The notes below the pieces were generated by a model. It saw only the letters and a program-made list of their open reading frames with translations, did no database searches and was not told the origin of the DNA. Positions 1 through 10,197 of a stretch of 64,000 nucleotides of DNA are shown one piece after another. Each line of letters begins with the position of its first letter. The stretch's first letter is position 1. This stretch comes from Blattamonas nauphoetae. Lineage: Eukaryota > Preaxostyla > Oxymonadida. Both the position numbers and the translations under genes were made by a program. Location: assembly GCA_033064195.1 (NCBI GenBank), contig JARBJD010000094.1, positions 62,001 through 126,000 of the forward strand. Direction: 5' to 3'.

Positions 1-2946
1 GTCTCTCTCCCTTCGGACAACAAAACATGGATCAGTTCATCATACAGCACCTCGCCGTCAGGTGAGAGAGAAGAATACTCCAAAGGATTTGTGCCATCTT
101 CAGACGAAGCACTGTTGTCGGTTACGCTCACCACAATCACTGTCAGTGCAGATGGGACAGACTCGACGACTTGTGGACTCACTCCCGTTCTCACATGCCA
201 AACAACCTCACATGCACTCTCTCGTCTTCCTGAATCGCCCAGCACAGCTGACCAGATCGTTTTCACAGCCACCACAGAAGTTCCAGAAGCTGGAACACTC
301 GCCATCGGAAGCAGGAACATTGCGATTGGAGGGAAGAGTGCGAACGAGAAGGGTCACCTGAAAGCCACAGGCTCAGACCGAAGTGTTGTGACAATCACAA
401 CAGCAAAAGTGTCCATATCCTTCCTCACCCTCCAACACTTCACCGCATCGTCGTCGTTCTCCTCTCCTCTCGTCGCGATGTCTGGTGCAGGCTCGCTCGT
501 CCTGAATGCCGTTGTCTTCCTCCCAACCGACTCATCAAACTCTGCCCGTCAGGCATCTTTCGTGAAGATCGACAGCGGATCACTCACCACCTCAACTCTC
601 CAAGCATCAGCAGGGTTTGTGAAGACCTCACTCCTTGATCTCTCTCCATCCACATCATGCTCGCTTGATGGCCTCACGGTGTCTGGAATCCATGGAAATT
701 CCCCGACACAATCACCAGTCCTCACTGCAACTGTTGCAAGTGCTTCTCTGACCGTCTCGAACTCTGCCTTCACTTCGTGCGTCACGTCAGGAAATGGTGG
801 TTGTTTGAATGTGGTTGTGAGCGGCAGTGGATCTCTCACTGTCTCCTCATCCTCGTTCGATGACTGCTCAGCTTCGACGGGAGGAGCTTTGTTCGTCGAC
901 ATCACCGGAATGACTGCTTCAACCAACTTGGATTTGTCTGGAGCTTCGTTTGGAACAATATCACCAAATTCAGCTTCTTGGGGCTCAGACATCTTCATCA
1001 AATTGACACCTGGAGACGAAAACTCCAAACTGGCATCATCTCAATTCTCGAATGGTCTGATCACAACAGCCACAGTTTTCACATCCACCGAACTCAACCG
1101 GATCCAAACCTCAGAAGGCTCTTTGCTTTACGTCCTCTTCCCTCTCACAACCAACCCGCTCTCTGTCGACGGAATAACAGGCATCGACGAAGCGAGATGT
1201 GGTCACTCGAAGCTGCCATGCAAGACTGTCCAACAAGGAATGACGAACTTGGCTGGTTCGGTGAATGTCATTGAGCTCACATCTGATGTCGTTCTCGCTG
1301 CTGCCCTCGCCATCTCAAAAGCGTCGACAATCCAGGCAAACATCGGAACGAGACAAATCACACTTTCGAGAGCGAATGTGATCCCAGTGAACACCGACGT
1401 GACACTGTCCTCCCTCGCATTCATCCAAAGCGCGCAACTGACCTCTTCAGCCATCACTCTCTCGTCAGGCTCTCTCACCGTGACTGGATGTTCATTCACT
1501 GGCCTCTCCTCGTCAGTCAGTGGAACAGCAATCTCAGCAACCATCTCCGCAGGAAAGACTCTCTCCATCGCCGACTCAGCCTTCGTTGGCTGTTCAACGA
1601 CGAAGGACGGAGGTGCACTCTCGCTCAAACTGGTCGGGGATGCGTCTGTCTCCATCGGTGCCGACTTTGCTGGCAACACTGCGTCAGACAAAGGAGGAAG
1701 TGTGTTCTTCGACAAGTCGACTTCGACGTTGCTTGCTGCTGACAGCCCCATCACGTTCATTTCGACCACATTCGGAACAGCTGGTGCTTCTGGATCAGCT
1801 GCGAATGGGAAGAGCGTGTTCATCGACGGAGGATCGAGACAGATCAGCACCTTCCTCAACGTCACAGATTGGGACATTCAAACAAAGACCGAACTTGGAG
1901 TGGTTGGACCCGTCTCGTCGTTCACATCGAAAGATCTCGAAGGACTCCCACATCCATCAGGATCGACCACAAAGCCGTTCTCGTTCCTTCACCTCTTTCT
2001 CGGCACTTCCTCCCGAACTCCAGATTCTACTATTTTTGTTGGACAGAGCGGGGAAAATCAATTTGGGTGTGGAGAGACAAAGGCCACGCCATGCAGAACT
2101 GTCGAGTGGAGTGTGAAAGAGGCAGCTGGCAGTGTTGTCGATATCGTTGTCGCTTCCAACAGCCTTCTCTCCTCGCCCATCATCCTTTCCAACTCTGATT
2201 TACAGATCGCACCAGATTCAGACATCTTGTGTCCATTTGTCGTCTCACTCCAAAATTCCTCTTCAGCATCAGCGTCGATGATCAGAGTGGAGCGGAACTC
2301 GATTCTCACACTGCGTTCTCTGTCTATGTCTTTCTCCCTCCCTGCCTCGCTTGGAAGTGTCATCGTTGCATCGTCTGGGATCGTCAGCGTGGAATCATGT
2401 GTGATTCAGAAAGTGATTCTCTCGCAGCCTTTCTTGGTGTCAGTTCAATCTTCCCACACAATCACCAACACCTCCTTCCTCTCTTCCACTTTCAAGACTT
2501 CTGCCTTCGTCCTCTCTGCTTGCCAATCTCTCTCAATCGAAGACACCCGAATCGCTAACAACTCTTTCGATGTCTCATTTCTTGTCAGTTCGTCTTCCAC
2601 AATCTCTTTTGTTTCTTTGACAGTCTCGAACAACTCTATCAAACAGAACACATCCCTCGTTGAGCTGTCAATCCTTCCCAAACCAACTTCTGAGGACACA
2701 CCAACCTTCCACGTGTCTCTTTCTTCATTCACGTCCTCACCAACAACCCCAACGCCGCAGTTCGTCTCTGTCACGTCAGAGTGTGCCTTGAATGTGATCC
2801 TCTTAAATACCACATTCTCCCACTTCTCCAGCAGCCACATTCAGAAACCGGCTGTTCTTGTGAAGTGGACAGCGAGGCAGCCTCTTCTTTTGCGGCGAAG
2901 GGTTGTTTGTGAGGATTGCTTTGTGATGGTCTCTCAGTCCCCCTAA
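1..2946 (+). CDS. secreted beta-helix repeat protein, copy A (5' end outside window)
   Basis: The frame is open from the first base of the window to a TAA at 2944-2946, so at least 981 residues are present and the start lies upstream. The product is rich in Ser, Thr and Val, with short strands and turns such as 'GGALFVDI' and 'SSSFDDCSA'. This is the pattern of right-handed parallel beta-helix (pectin-lyase-like) repeats in large protist surface protein families. Modules near 'EARCGHSKLPCKTVQ' repeat along the chain. No transmembrane segment or kinase tail precedes the stop, so it is probably secreted or loosely attached; the role is unknown. It is nearly identical over long stretches to copy B (17503-32704) and ends at the same residues. 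The N-terminal part and signal peptide are not in the window. Confidence 0.85.
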   Translation, partial: VSLPSDNKTWISSSYSTSPSGEREEYSKGFVPSSDEALLSVTLTTITVSADGTDSTTCGLTPVLTCQTTSHALSRLPESPSTADQIVFTATTEVPEAGTLAIGSRNIAIGGKSANEKGHLKATGSDRSVVTITTAKVSISFLTLQHFTASSSFSSPLVAMSGAGSLVLNAVVFLPTDSSNSARQASFVKIDSGSLTTSTLQASAGFVKTSLLDLSPSTSCSLDGLTVSGIHGNSPTQSPVLTATVASASLTVSNSAFTSCVTSGNGGCLNVVVSGSGSLTVSSSSFDDCSASTGGALFVDITGMTASTNLDLSGASFGTISPNSASWGSDIFIKLTPGDENSKLASSQFSNGLITTATVFTSTELNRIQTSEGSLLYVLFPLTTNPLSVDGITGIDEARCGHSKLPCKTVQQGMTNLAGSVNVIELTSDVVLAAALAISKASTIQANIGTRQITLSRANVIPVNTDVTLSSLAFIQSAQLTSSAITLSSGSLTVTGCSFTGLSSSVSGTAISATISAGKTLSIADSAFVGCSTTKDGGALSLKLVGDASVSIGADFAGNTASDKGGSVFFDKSTSTLLAADSPITFISTTFGTAGASGSAANGKSVFIDGGSRQISTFLNVTDWDIQTKTELGVVGPVSSFTSKDLEGLPHPSGSTTKPFSFLHLFLGTSSRTPDSTIFVGQSGENQFGCGETKATPCRTVEWSVKEAAGSVVDIVVASNSLLSSPIILSNSDLQIAPDSDILCPFVVSLQNSSSASASMIRVERNSILTLRSLSMSFSLPASLGSVIVASSGIVSVESCVIQKVILSQPFLVSVQSSHTITNTSFLSSTFKTSAFVLSACQSLSIEDTRIANNSFDVSFLVSSSSTISFVSLTVSNNSIKQNTSLVELSILPKPTSEDTPTFHVSLSSFTSSPTTPTPQFVSVTSECALNVILLNTTFSHFSSSHIQKPAVLVKWTARQPLLLRRRVVCEDCFVMVSQSP

Positions 2947-2993
2947 CAAATGTTTTCCCGTCCTTCTCAAATTGTTGAGAGCCTTCCAGAGTA

Positions 2994-3193
2994 CCGTCGT
3001 TGAACAAGCCGTCCAGTTGGACAACCCGTCCACATTTGGTATGAAGTCAAACTTTCGTCTCATTTTTCTCTTCATATACTTCTCTTTTCCCATATTTCCA
3101 TTTCATTACTGTTTCATTCACTTATTTCAACAAATTTTTTGGTGAATTGAATTTTTTAATCTCTTCTTGATCTTGTTCTCATTGATCTCCCCT
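2994..3193 (+). repeat. left 200-bp terminal inverted repeat of pogo-like element
   Basis: Reads as the reverse complement of 4941-5140 over 200 bases by eye, ending at 'gatctcccct'; the next bases no longer match. Pogo-like elements usually have inverted ends of tens of bases, so 200 bp is long. Confidence 0.9.
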
Positions 3194-3255
3194 ATATTTT
3201 GCTTGTCCCGTTTCTCGTCATCCAGTGATCACGATACCCTATCATCCGCACATTC

Positions 3256-4664
3256 ATGATATTTCGTGACATATTCGACTTCTTGTTTCTCCATCTCCTT
3301 CAATCATTTCTCCTCTTTCAGAATAAGACAACGAAACAACGTTCAGCTGATTGGTGGAGGAATCTCCGTGAAGTGGAGAGTCTTCTGAAGAAAAAGAAGA
3401 TCAAATCTGAAGACAAGCTCCTATATCTTCTCAAACTCGAAAAAGTGATGAAAATCCGTGGCGGGATCATACAAACCATCACGGGAATCCACAGCCGTTC
3501 GCTCTCGAGGGCAAGAAGAGCATTTCGTGAAGGCCGAGCTATCCGACAATCAGGACGGCAATCGAAAGTCCCTCCAAGGGAGATGAATCTGTTAGTCGGA
3601 TGGATGAAGCAAAAAGTTCAACAAAAAACTCCGATCACTAGATCACAAGTCCAAACACGAGTATGGTCTTTTCTTTTTTTAATTTTCCAGATTCAGAAGA
3701 TCATGCGCACTTCACCTAGCGCTACTGCACGGGAAACCACACTGGATAGATCATGGGCCTGGACTTTTTGCGACTCCAACCCCGATCTCATTTTCTCCAA
3801 ACCAATAAGGATGGATCTCTCAAAAATTCAATCAGCGAACGCTGAGAATATGAACACTTGGATTTCCCTTTTGAAAGACGTTGTCACAGAATACCAAGTC
3901 CAACAGGAGCTAATTTTTAACTACGATGAGACTGGCTTCTCAATGACGGAAAGAAAAGCTCAAACTGTCATTCATCAAGCTGGGACCCCACCACCCGTTC
4001 AAATTCAGACTCAAAAGATCCCCAACTTCACTCTAGCAAGCACGATTTGCGCAGATGGAACCACTCTTCCGCATTGTCTAGTGTATCCTCTCGCCAAAGA
4101 ACCAAGTGAGTTTCACTCACTTCACAAGTTTGATATTGTTCCTCATTGTTTTTCCAATGGATATGTGAATGGGACCATATTCTCGACCATCCTACAGGAA
4201 ACCATCATCCCTGCCATCAACAAAAAAGAATGGCTCCTCATCTCGCTGGAAAGACCGCACTCCTTCTCCTCGACAACTGTGCATCGCACTTTTCGTCTAA
4301 TCTTTCCAAAACTGCAATAGAAAACAATATCATGATATTAACGCTTCCCCCCAACACAACAAATCTGACCCAACCATTGGACGACAAAGTCTTCCAAAGC
4401 CTCAAAAACATGTACCAACGATTCTACACACCTCCATGCCCGTTCACTCAACAAGCTCATCGAGAAGCAATCGCTTATGCTTTGCCGCGCGCCGTCGAGA
4501 AGGCCTTCTCGATCAGCACGATCGAGTTGGCCTTTCAGAGATGTGGAATCTCTGATTTAAATTCGCAGCCACTCATCGATCGTATTCCTTTTGAGGCTGA
4601 CGAAAATCACAATCAACACAGACAAACCTGTCAAATATTGATGATGAATCTTTTGTGGCTGTAG
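3256..4664 (+). CDS. DDE superfamily transposase, pogo-like, one frameshift and a likely 30-nt intron
   Basis: The product has a basic helical N-terminal region (DNA binding, HTH/CENP-B-like position) followed by a DDE catalytic core. The three acidic positions are visible in 'IFNYDETGFSM' (Asp codon 3925-3927), 'LLLLDNCASH' (4272-4274) and 'TNLTQPLDD' (4380-4382). The last two Asp are about 35 residues apart, as in pogo/Tigger elements. The frame changes at the A-run near 4221-4226: the first frame runs to 4320, while the catalytic sequence continues in another frame to 4664. A one-base indel explains this. Bases 3661-3690 (gtatgg...ttccag) look like a 30-nt in-frame intron. An upstream exon before 3256 is possible, because 'ctcctctttcag' precedes the conserved part. 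Confidence 0.85.
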
Positions 4665-4940
4665 AAAAGTGGTGAGACCTGGAATTCTTCTGAGTACAAA
4701 GAGATGATTGAGAAAATGATGAAGAAGGAGGCAATTCAAAAGAAAAGAAGAAAGGAAGAAAGCAAGACAGTTCAAACCAAAGAAGATCATCCTCCGGAAG
4801 TCCACTGTCAAACAGAGAGAAAAGAAAGCCAAAACGGAAACATGACGAGAAACGAAAAGCGCAACCTGCAATGAAACTGTCAACAAAGAAGTCAGAGATC
4901 CAGACTCGTTCTATGAAGCAGTTGACTGAGAAAAGACTTG

Positions 4941-5140
4941 AGGGGAGATCAATGAGAACAAGATCAAGAAGAGATTAAAAAATTCAATTCACCAAAAAAT
5001 TTGTTGAAATAAGTGAATGAAACAGTAATGAAATGGAAATATGGGAAAAGAGAAGTATATGAAGAGAAAAATGAGACGAAAGTTTGACTTCATACCAAAT
5101 GTGGACGGGTTGTCCAACTGGACGGCTTGTTCAACGACGG
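4941..5140 (-). repeat. right 200-bp terminal inverted repeat of pogo-like element
   Basis: Inverted partner of 2994-3193. It ends in '...tcaacgacgg' immediately before the TA target duplication at 5141-5142. Confidence 0.9.
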
Positions 5141-5341
5141 TATTTACTCGGCCTATCATTCTCAGAAAATGGCATACTAAATTCTATTGAATTGTTTTTT
5201 ACTGTTTTCACGTACCATTTGTCGTATTCGGGCTTTTTCTTCATTAAAATCGTGTCAATCGTGTTCAGAGCGACAAAAATGTTCAAAAATGGGGAGGATG
5301 GTACTGGCCCATAACGAGTGATTCCATTCCAATCCGAAAGA

Positions 5342-6418
5342 ATGACTGCTTCAGACACAAAGAAATCATCTTCCACTGATTCTCCTTGTCCAAGTGTCCC
5401 TTCCCCCGGGTTTTCATCTTCCACCGATTTTTCTCCTTTCCTTAATTGGGATGAAGACAAACCTAAGTCTAAACAGGAAAATGCCGTTGTATTTTGGTCT
5501 CTTGTTGCCACTGTGAAGTATCAACATGCACTTGCTGACTCTCTGGAAGCGAAGGCAGTGAAATTTCTGGACTCAGTGACTCTAGGTACAGTCGAATCAA
5601 TCGATGACCTGCTCACCAGCCTAGCATTATCCTTGGATGAATCATTGACCGATTTCGTACGGTGCATTGAGGTGCTCATTTCTTCTGCCAGTAAAGTCAT
5701 AACAGCAGCAGCAATGAAGATGCTCAAAACACTGATCACGTTCTGTTCAGCTCGAGTCAATCTTACTCTCGTCAAAGCGGATCTAATCCCTCAACTCATC
5801 ATCACACTCAATCCAATGTCTCTTTCGTTTGCAGAAGCAGAAGATATCCACACTTGTCTCATTTCTGCCATCTCTTCTTCTCTCTGGCTCTCAACACCAG
5901 ATGGTCTCGCCCTACTCAAAATTGAAGATCGGAATGAACAACAAGCTGTCCACGAGACGGTTTTACAACAAGTTCTTGTCCCTTCAGAGAATTATATCTC
6001 CCATATGTGCGTGAACCGATTATCACTCATCGATGGACAACAAGCATTGGACTTCTTGTTTCTACTCCTCGCCCGATTCATCCAAATATCTCCTTCTTAT
6101 CAACCAACAATGGAAATAGTTCTGCATTTGCCAGTAGTTCTCACAATCCCCAGTTGTCTCGCTTTCTTCGAAACTGATCGCACAATGTTGTATTTTCTGT
6201 ATTCAATGGGAACTTCACAGCGAGAATGGAACAAACAAGGCGGAGGAGAACGTCAGATGTGGAAGAAAGTGCATCGAATCTTGAGAACGGAAGACATCGA
6301 AGATGTGTTCGAAGCGAAGCTGCTAAACGACAGAAACGGAGATTCAGGAAGATATCTTGTTGATAGATCGATGAGATGGAACAATCAGCATGGCATGAAC
6401 CTTCCATATTTTTGGTAG
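5342..6418 (+). CDS. ARM/HEAT-like helical protein, 'NWDE' family, paralog 1
   Basis: A 358-aa intact frame. I chose the ATG at 5342 because the frame before it opens only with a GTG at 5318. The N-terminus is Ser-rich and leads to 'SPFLNWDEDKPKSK'; the rest is amphipathic helices resembling armadillo/HEAT repeats, with conserved blocks 'DSLEAKAVKFL', 'LIPQLIITLNP', 'EQQAVHETVLQQ' and a C-terminal 'WNNQHGMNLP'. Paralogs in the window are at 33001-34071 and 53087-55034; unlike this copy, both have a short intron after a shorter N-terminus. The function is unknown; helical scaffolds of this type usually bind proteins. Upstream sequence 5141-5280 matches the flank of paralog 2. Confidence 0.85.
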   Translation: MTASDTKKSSSTDSPCPSVPSPGFSSSTDFSPFLNWDEDKPKSKQENAVVFWSLVATVKYQHALADSLEAKAVKFLDSVTLGTVESIDDLLTSLALSLDESLTDFVRCIEVLISSASKVITAAAMKMLKTLITFCSARVNLTLVKADLIPQLIITLNPMSLSFAEAEDIHTCLISAISSSLWLSTPDGLALLKIEDRNEQQAVHETVLQQVLVPSENYISHMCVNRLSLIDGQQALDFLFLLLARFIQISPSYQPTMEIVLHLPVVLTIPSCLAFFETDRTMLYFLYSMGTSQREWNKQGGGERQMWKKVHRILRTEDIEDVFEAKLLNDRNGDSGRYLVDRSMRWNNQHGMNLPYFW

Positions 6419-6587
6419 AAGCAGAAAAGAACCAGCGAACATTACAAACAGTTTCTGGCTTCTTTTGGACGACATCATTTGTGTGTGATCTTTGTCGACT
6501 CTGGCATCATCGAAAGTTGCCGTGTGCTTGTGTCTTCATGCAACAGTTTCTTGCAGAAGGATCGGATGCTCTTGCAAGTCGAAATGA

Positions 6588-7448
6588 CACCCTCTCCGAC
6601 TTTGGAGACTCCGAGAGGCGGACAAGTTCAATCAATTCACGGAAGGGCTTGCTCTGATCGTTGTTGTCTGCAAATCTCATCAAAACTCATTGACAATTGC
6701 CAAGTTAGTGAATGACATGAACGAAGAACTTGTTGAGCTTCGCACGACAATGTACAACATGGCAAAGCTGATGGCCGAACAATTCGGAAAGATAAATGAA
6801 GGACAGTTGGAGTTTGATTCTGTTCTCCGTCGCCTCGATGAACAAGAGAGATTAACCATTCTCCACGAATCTCGGTTCCAGCGATGGTCCAAAACGGGGG
6901 CAGATGCAATTGAAATCTTCGACGAGGATTTCTTCATCAAAACAGGCGACACATTCACACTTCGGGAAAGACCAGAAAACGAAGACACAAACTTCATCCC
7001 CAAAACCCTCTTTTCTCCCATCATCTCATCCGATGTCACCCAGCTGTCATTCACAATCACCCATTCATCTTCTGGATATCGTTTCGGAGCCATCAGTCCC
7101 CATCTTGTTGACACAGGAACAGAACATTGTCTCTCTCCCGAACAAACAAGCCGAGCATGTTGGGGTACAGTTTATGACCCACCAACCCCTGTTCAGGCGA
7201 ATGTAGCACCTCCTCCTCGACAGACCCTAAAATACGTGATGGAGACAGATTGTCGAGTTGGACAACGAACACTCAAACTTTTGAATAATGGAGCTGTGCA
7301 TTCCAGCTTTTACGTAAATCTCTCGCTGCCGTTCCGATTCGCGATCAATCTTCACCATTCCTCTGTATCTGTCACAGTAGAATCGCTCACTTTCACCGCC
7401 AAGCCAACACTGAATGGAGGAGAGAATGAGATAAAGTTTCTATCATAG
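6588..7448 (+). CDS. coiled-coil / SPRY-like lineage-specific protein (5' end unresolved)
   Basis: The frame is open from 6588 to a TAG at 7446-7448. The N-terminal part 'KFNQFTEGLALIVVVCKSH' leads into a helical, heptad-like stretch ('LVNDMNEELVELRTTMYNM'). A beta-rich C-terminal domain follows, with 'SYRFGAIS'-like and 'LKYVMETDCRVGQRTLKL' segments as in SPRY/B30.2-like folds: a hydrophobic strand, then 'F.INL' near the end. The first in-frame ATG is inside the coiled coil, so a 5' exon or frame change upstream is likely; 6376-6657 is open in another frame. It lies just after the ARM-like gene on the same strand. The ligand is unknown. Confidence 0.6.
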   Translation, partial: HPLRLWRLREADKFNQFTEGLALIVVVCKSHQNSLTIAKLVNDMNEELVELRTTMYNMAKLMAEQFGKINEGQLEFDSVLRRLDEQERLTILHESRFQRWSKTGADAIEIFDEDFFIKTGDTFTLRERPENEDTNFIPKTLFSPIISSDVTQLSFTITHSSSGYRFGAISPHLVDTGTEHCLSPEQTSRACWGTVYDPPTPVQANVAPPPRQTLKYVMETDCRVGQRTLKLLNNGAVHSSFYVNLSLPFRFAINLHHSSVSVTVESLTFTAKPTLNGGENEIKFLS

Positions 7449-7716
7449 CCAACCATCTGCCCCGTTCTCTCCAACATTTCCTTCTGTTTCTCAAGCAGTT
7501 CACTTCTCTTCAAGAAATCATCATGTCATCTCGACGTCTTCTTTTTGGCATATTTTGACTGAAATCCTGGAACCATGATTTGAATTCTCACTGAGAACAA
7601 TGGTTCTTTGCAAACTGAGTGAATTCAGGTGTGATCAGTGGAATTTTTCTCCTTCGACTGAACCCGAGGTCACAACATTCAAAGTGTGGTTAAGATCTTC
7701 ATCTTGTTTTCTCGTC

Positions 7717-9321
7717 ATGACCATCCTTCATTTATTCTTCTACGCCTCGGTCGCTACGTCTCTATCTTTGAATCCAATCATCCATTCTTTTCTCTGACGT
7801 TCACAAAACGATGAACCATCACCAACTATTAATCTTCTCCCACAACGTTATCACTCTGATATTACTCTGAATTCATCAACAATATCGATCCTTGGGCAAA
7901 CAAACACCTCTATTTCTCATCCGAACAAAGGCACAATGAAACACCCACTCTTTGAAGTCCACAATTCAACGATTGCTTTATTCTCACTTCATTTGGAACA
8001 ACTTCAAGCAGCAAATATTGCTCACGCAGGGTTAAATTCTAATATTGTCATTTCTGATTGCGTTATTGACCATGATGGATCTATTTTCAACCTCGTCACC
8101 TCGAATGGAGGTCAAGTCTCAATCAAGTCCACACAGTTCCACGCGTCCTCTAAATTTGGGACGATTCTAGACACTCTTGTTTTTGCCCCTGACTCCCCAG
8201 TGGAATTGACCTTCTCCGATTTGCAGATCATGCACGGAAAACACACGATGACACATCCCATCCTCTCCTCCCCCCTCGCCACTCTGACCACTATCAACTC
8301 CTGCATCTTCCGGAATATCACCGACATATCTCCTGGAGCAATCACACCGTCCATCTCAACACAAGCTGTCATTTCTGGACTCAACGTCGCCGACTGCGAA
8401 AACGCCGTGGATGGTCTGATCTCAATCAACAGCAACTCCCACACCTCACATCTCCTCAACTCCACCTTCCAACGCACTGTGCGCAACGCTAAAATCTCCT
8501 GCATCGGTGACGACCTGATGATTTGTTCACATCAATATGTGGACACACGCTCCGTGTTTCGTGATGCCGGAACGTACAGCCTCACCTTTGTCATATTTGA
8601 GGGTTGTTTAAGTTACAAAGATTGGGGTGGCTCTCTTTACGTTGAGCAGGACACACACATCTCTGATTGTATGTTCAAAGATTCTCATTCAGACATGTAT
8701 TTTGGAGGAGCGATTATGCATGGCGGTGCGAGTTTATATATCAACAGAACCATCTTTTGGATCTGTGATGCATACAATGGAGATGCAGATGGAGGAGCCA
8801 TCAGGTTCGACGACGTCTACGCAGAACTTGGTACTACTGAAGTGACAGACTCCTATTTCCTTTCAAACGTAGGATTGTCTGGTGGTGCAATTAATGGGAG
8901 AGCAGCCCAATGTAAGATCATCAATTGTATCTTCGATGACTCCATCGCATACAGTTTCGGCGGATGCATCTGCCTTTGGCAAACTGACACGACGTATCTC
9001 GAAATCAAATACAATGCTTTCCTCCGAACTTTATTTCAGAAAATTGGGACCGATATTCACTTTTACGATCTGGATCCGGCCTTTGATTTCGAGGGGAAGG
9101 TTATCGGACTTGTGACCACATCGCCCATCATCGACGGTGGAAACTGTTCATTTGGCATTGATCGCCAACAATACCAGAAAACTGAAAACACAAGCATCAT
9201 CAGGCAGGTCTCACTCACCCCGTCGTCAATCCGAACAGTCTCAGCCGATGTCGACGCCGCATCAAGCTTTGATGGCTCCACAGCGAGAAGTGTGCAAGCT
9301 GCCATCCTTTCAGTCGCCAAT
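7717..9321 (+). CDS. copy B segment 1: signal peptide and N-terminal beta-helix
   Basis: Starts with a hydrophobic leader, then shows the family's N-terminal pattern 'ITLNSSTISILGQ' and 'HPLFEVHNSTIALFSLHL'. Beta-helix turns rich in Gly and Asp follow ('GGAIMHGGASLYINRTIF', 'LSGGAINGRAAQC'). It ends in the 8-bp sequence TCGCCAAT, which is repeated at 17495-17502 on the far side of the 8.2-kb insertion. The open frame runs past 9321 into the element until 9393. Confidence 0.8.
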
Positions 9322-9339
9322 TTGGCTTGGGTCCGCATG

Positions 9340-9730
9340 TCCTGCCTGTCCTGTCCTGTAGGACAACCAAAAAGAGGAGGACAATTTGGATAAAAGTGAC
9401 GATGGCAAGAATTGAACCAGACTCTTGCTTCGTCTGAGAGTGAAAACATGAAATGAAAAATGAGGATAAAGTGGAGAGAATTATGAACTTTTTCTGATTT
9501 CGAATCAGTTCAATAGTGTTTTTTCACACTCTTTTGATGAAAATCGCGAAAGTTGTCCAAAAGGGGTCGATCAGCCCACCATAGGACAATCATAGGACAA
9601 TCTGAAATCGGGCTCAAACCATAGGACATGGAAGGTATTTGAGGTCTTCACAATACTTGCGTCTCAATTTCACAATAAAATCGAGGGAGGACAATTGTCC
9701 TGTCCTGTCCTATCGTGTCCTATGGTGGCC
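9340..9730. repeat. left subterminal GTCCT/AGGAC motif cluster
   Basis: Contains many copies of TGTCCT or its complement, including 'gtcctgtcctgtaggac' near 9345-9362, 'ataggacaatcataggacaa' near 9580-9600 and 'gtcctgtcctgtcctat' near 9696-9712. A matching cluster sits near the right end of the same element, as expected for transposase-binding sites. Confidence 0.7.
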
Positions 9731-10197
9731 CGATCTGTCCTCTCAAACCATCATTTTTCTTTTTTTCCCTTCAATTCTGCTAAATGGAACCTTTGTCAAC
9801 GGAGACTGAATCGGAGATGAACCTTGCATGTTCTTTTCTCGAAATTAACTTCATTTTTAACTCTCTCTTCTGTTTTTGACAGTTGATCTTGTGATCGAGT
9901 TGTCCTCTGGATTATCGAATAACAATGACATGTTAGCAGATAATGAATTATGTGGACTCTCACATTGTATTTTTTATTCTCTTTTTTCCATTCTTATGTC
10001 AATTCAAAAAGAATAGACATCATCTTCCCCAGCTTGTTTGAACGACTGAGGATCGAGTGATTTATCCACACAACTGTCTACCAGTATGCATTCTTCTTAT
10101 TGCAGTACTCATATTAACCCAATTAACTTCTTTGTCTTCGGATAGCACTCATGTTCGTCCTGAAATATGAACTCTTCAAAATGAATGGGAAAATGAA

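Larger units (their letters stand above)
2994..5140 (+). mobile_element. pogo/Tigger-like (Tc1-mariner superfamily) DNA transposon, 2147 bp
   Basis: Both ends carry 200-bp inverted repeats beginning CCGTCGTTGAACAAGCC, flanked by a TA target duplication (2992-2993 and 5141-5142). The duplicated locus at about 32750-32760 reads 'ccagagTAtttactcgg' with no element and so is the empty site. Between the repeats lies a plus-strand DDE transposase frame (3256-4664). TA duplication, the DDE motifs and the length all fit the pogo branch. It inserted about 45 bp past the stop codon of beta-helix copy A. Confidence 0.93.

Noticed and set aside
7795-7797. TGA read as an amino acid
   Set aside because: TGA is the natural stop of several genes here (56353, 60503, 39993), so reassignment is not supported.
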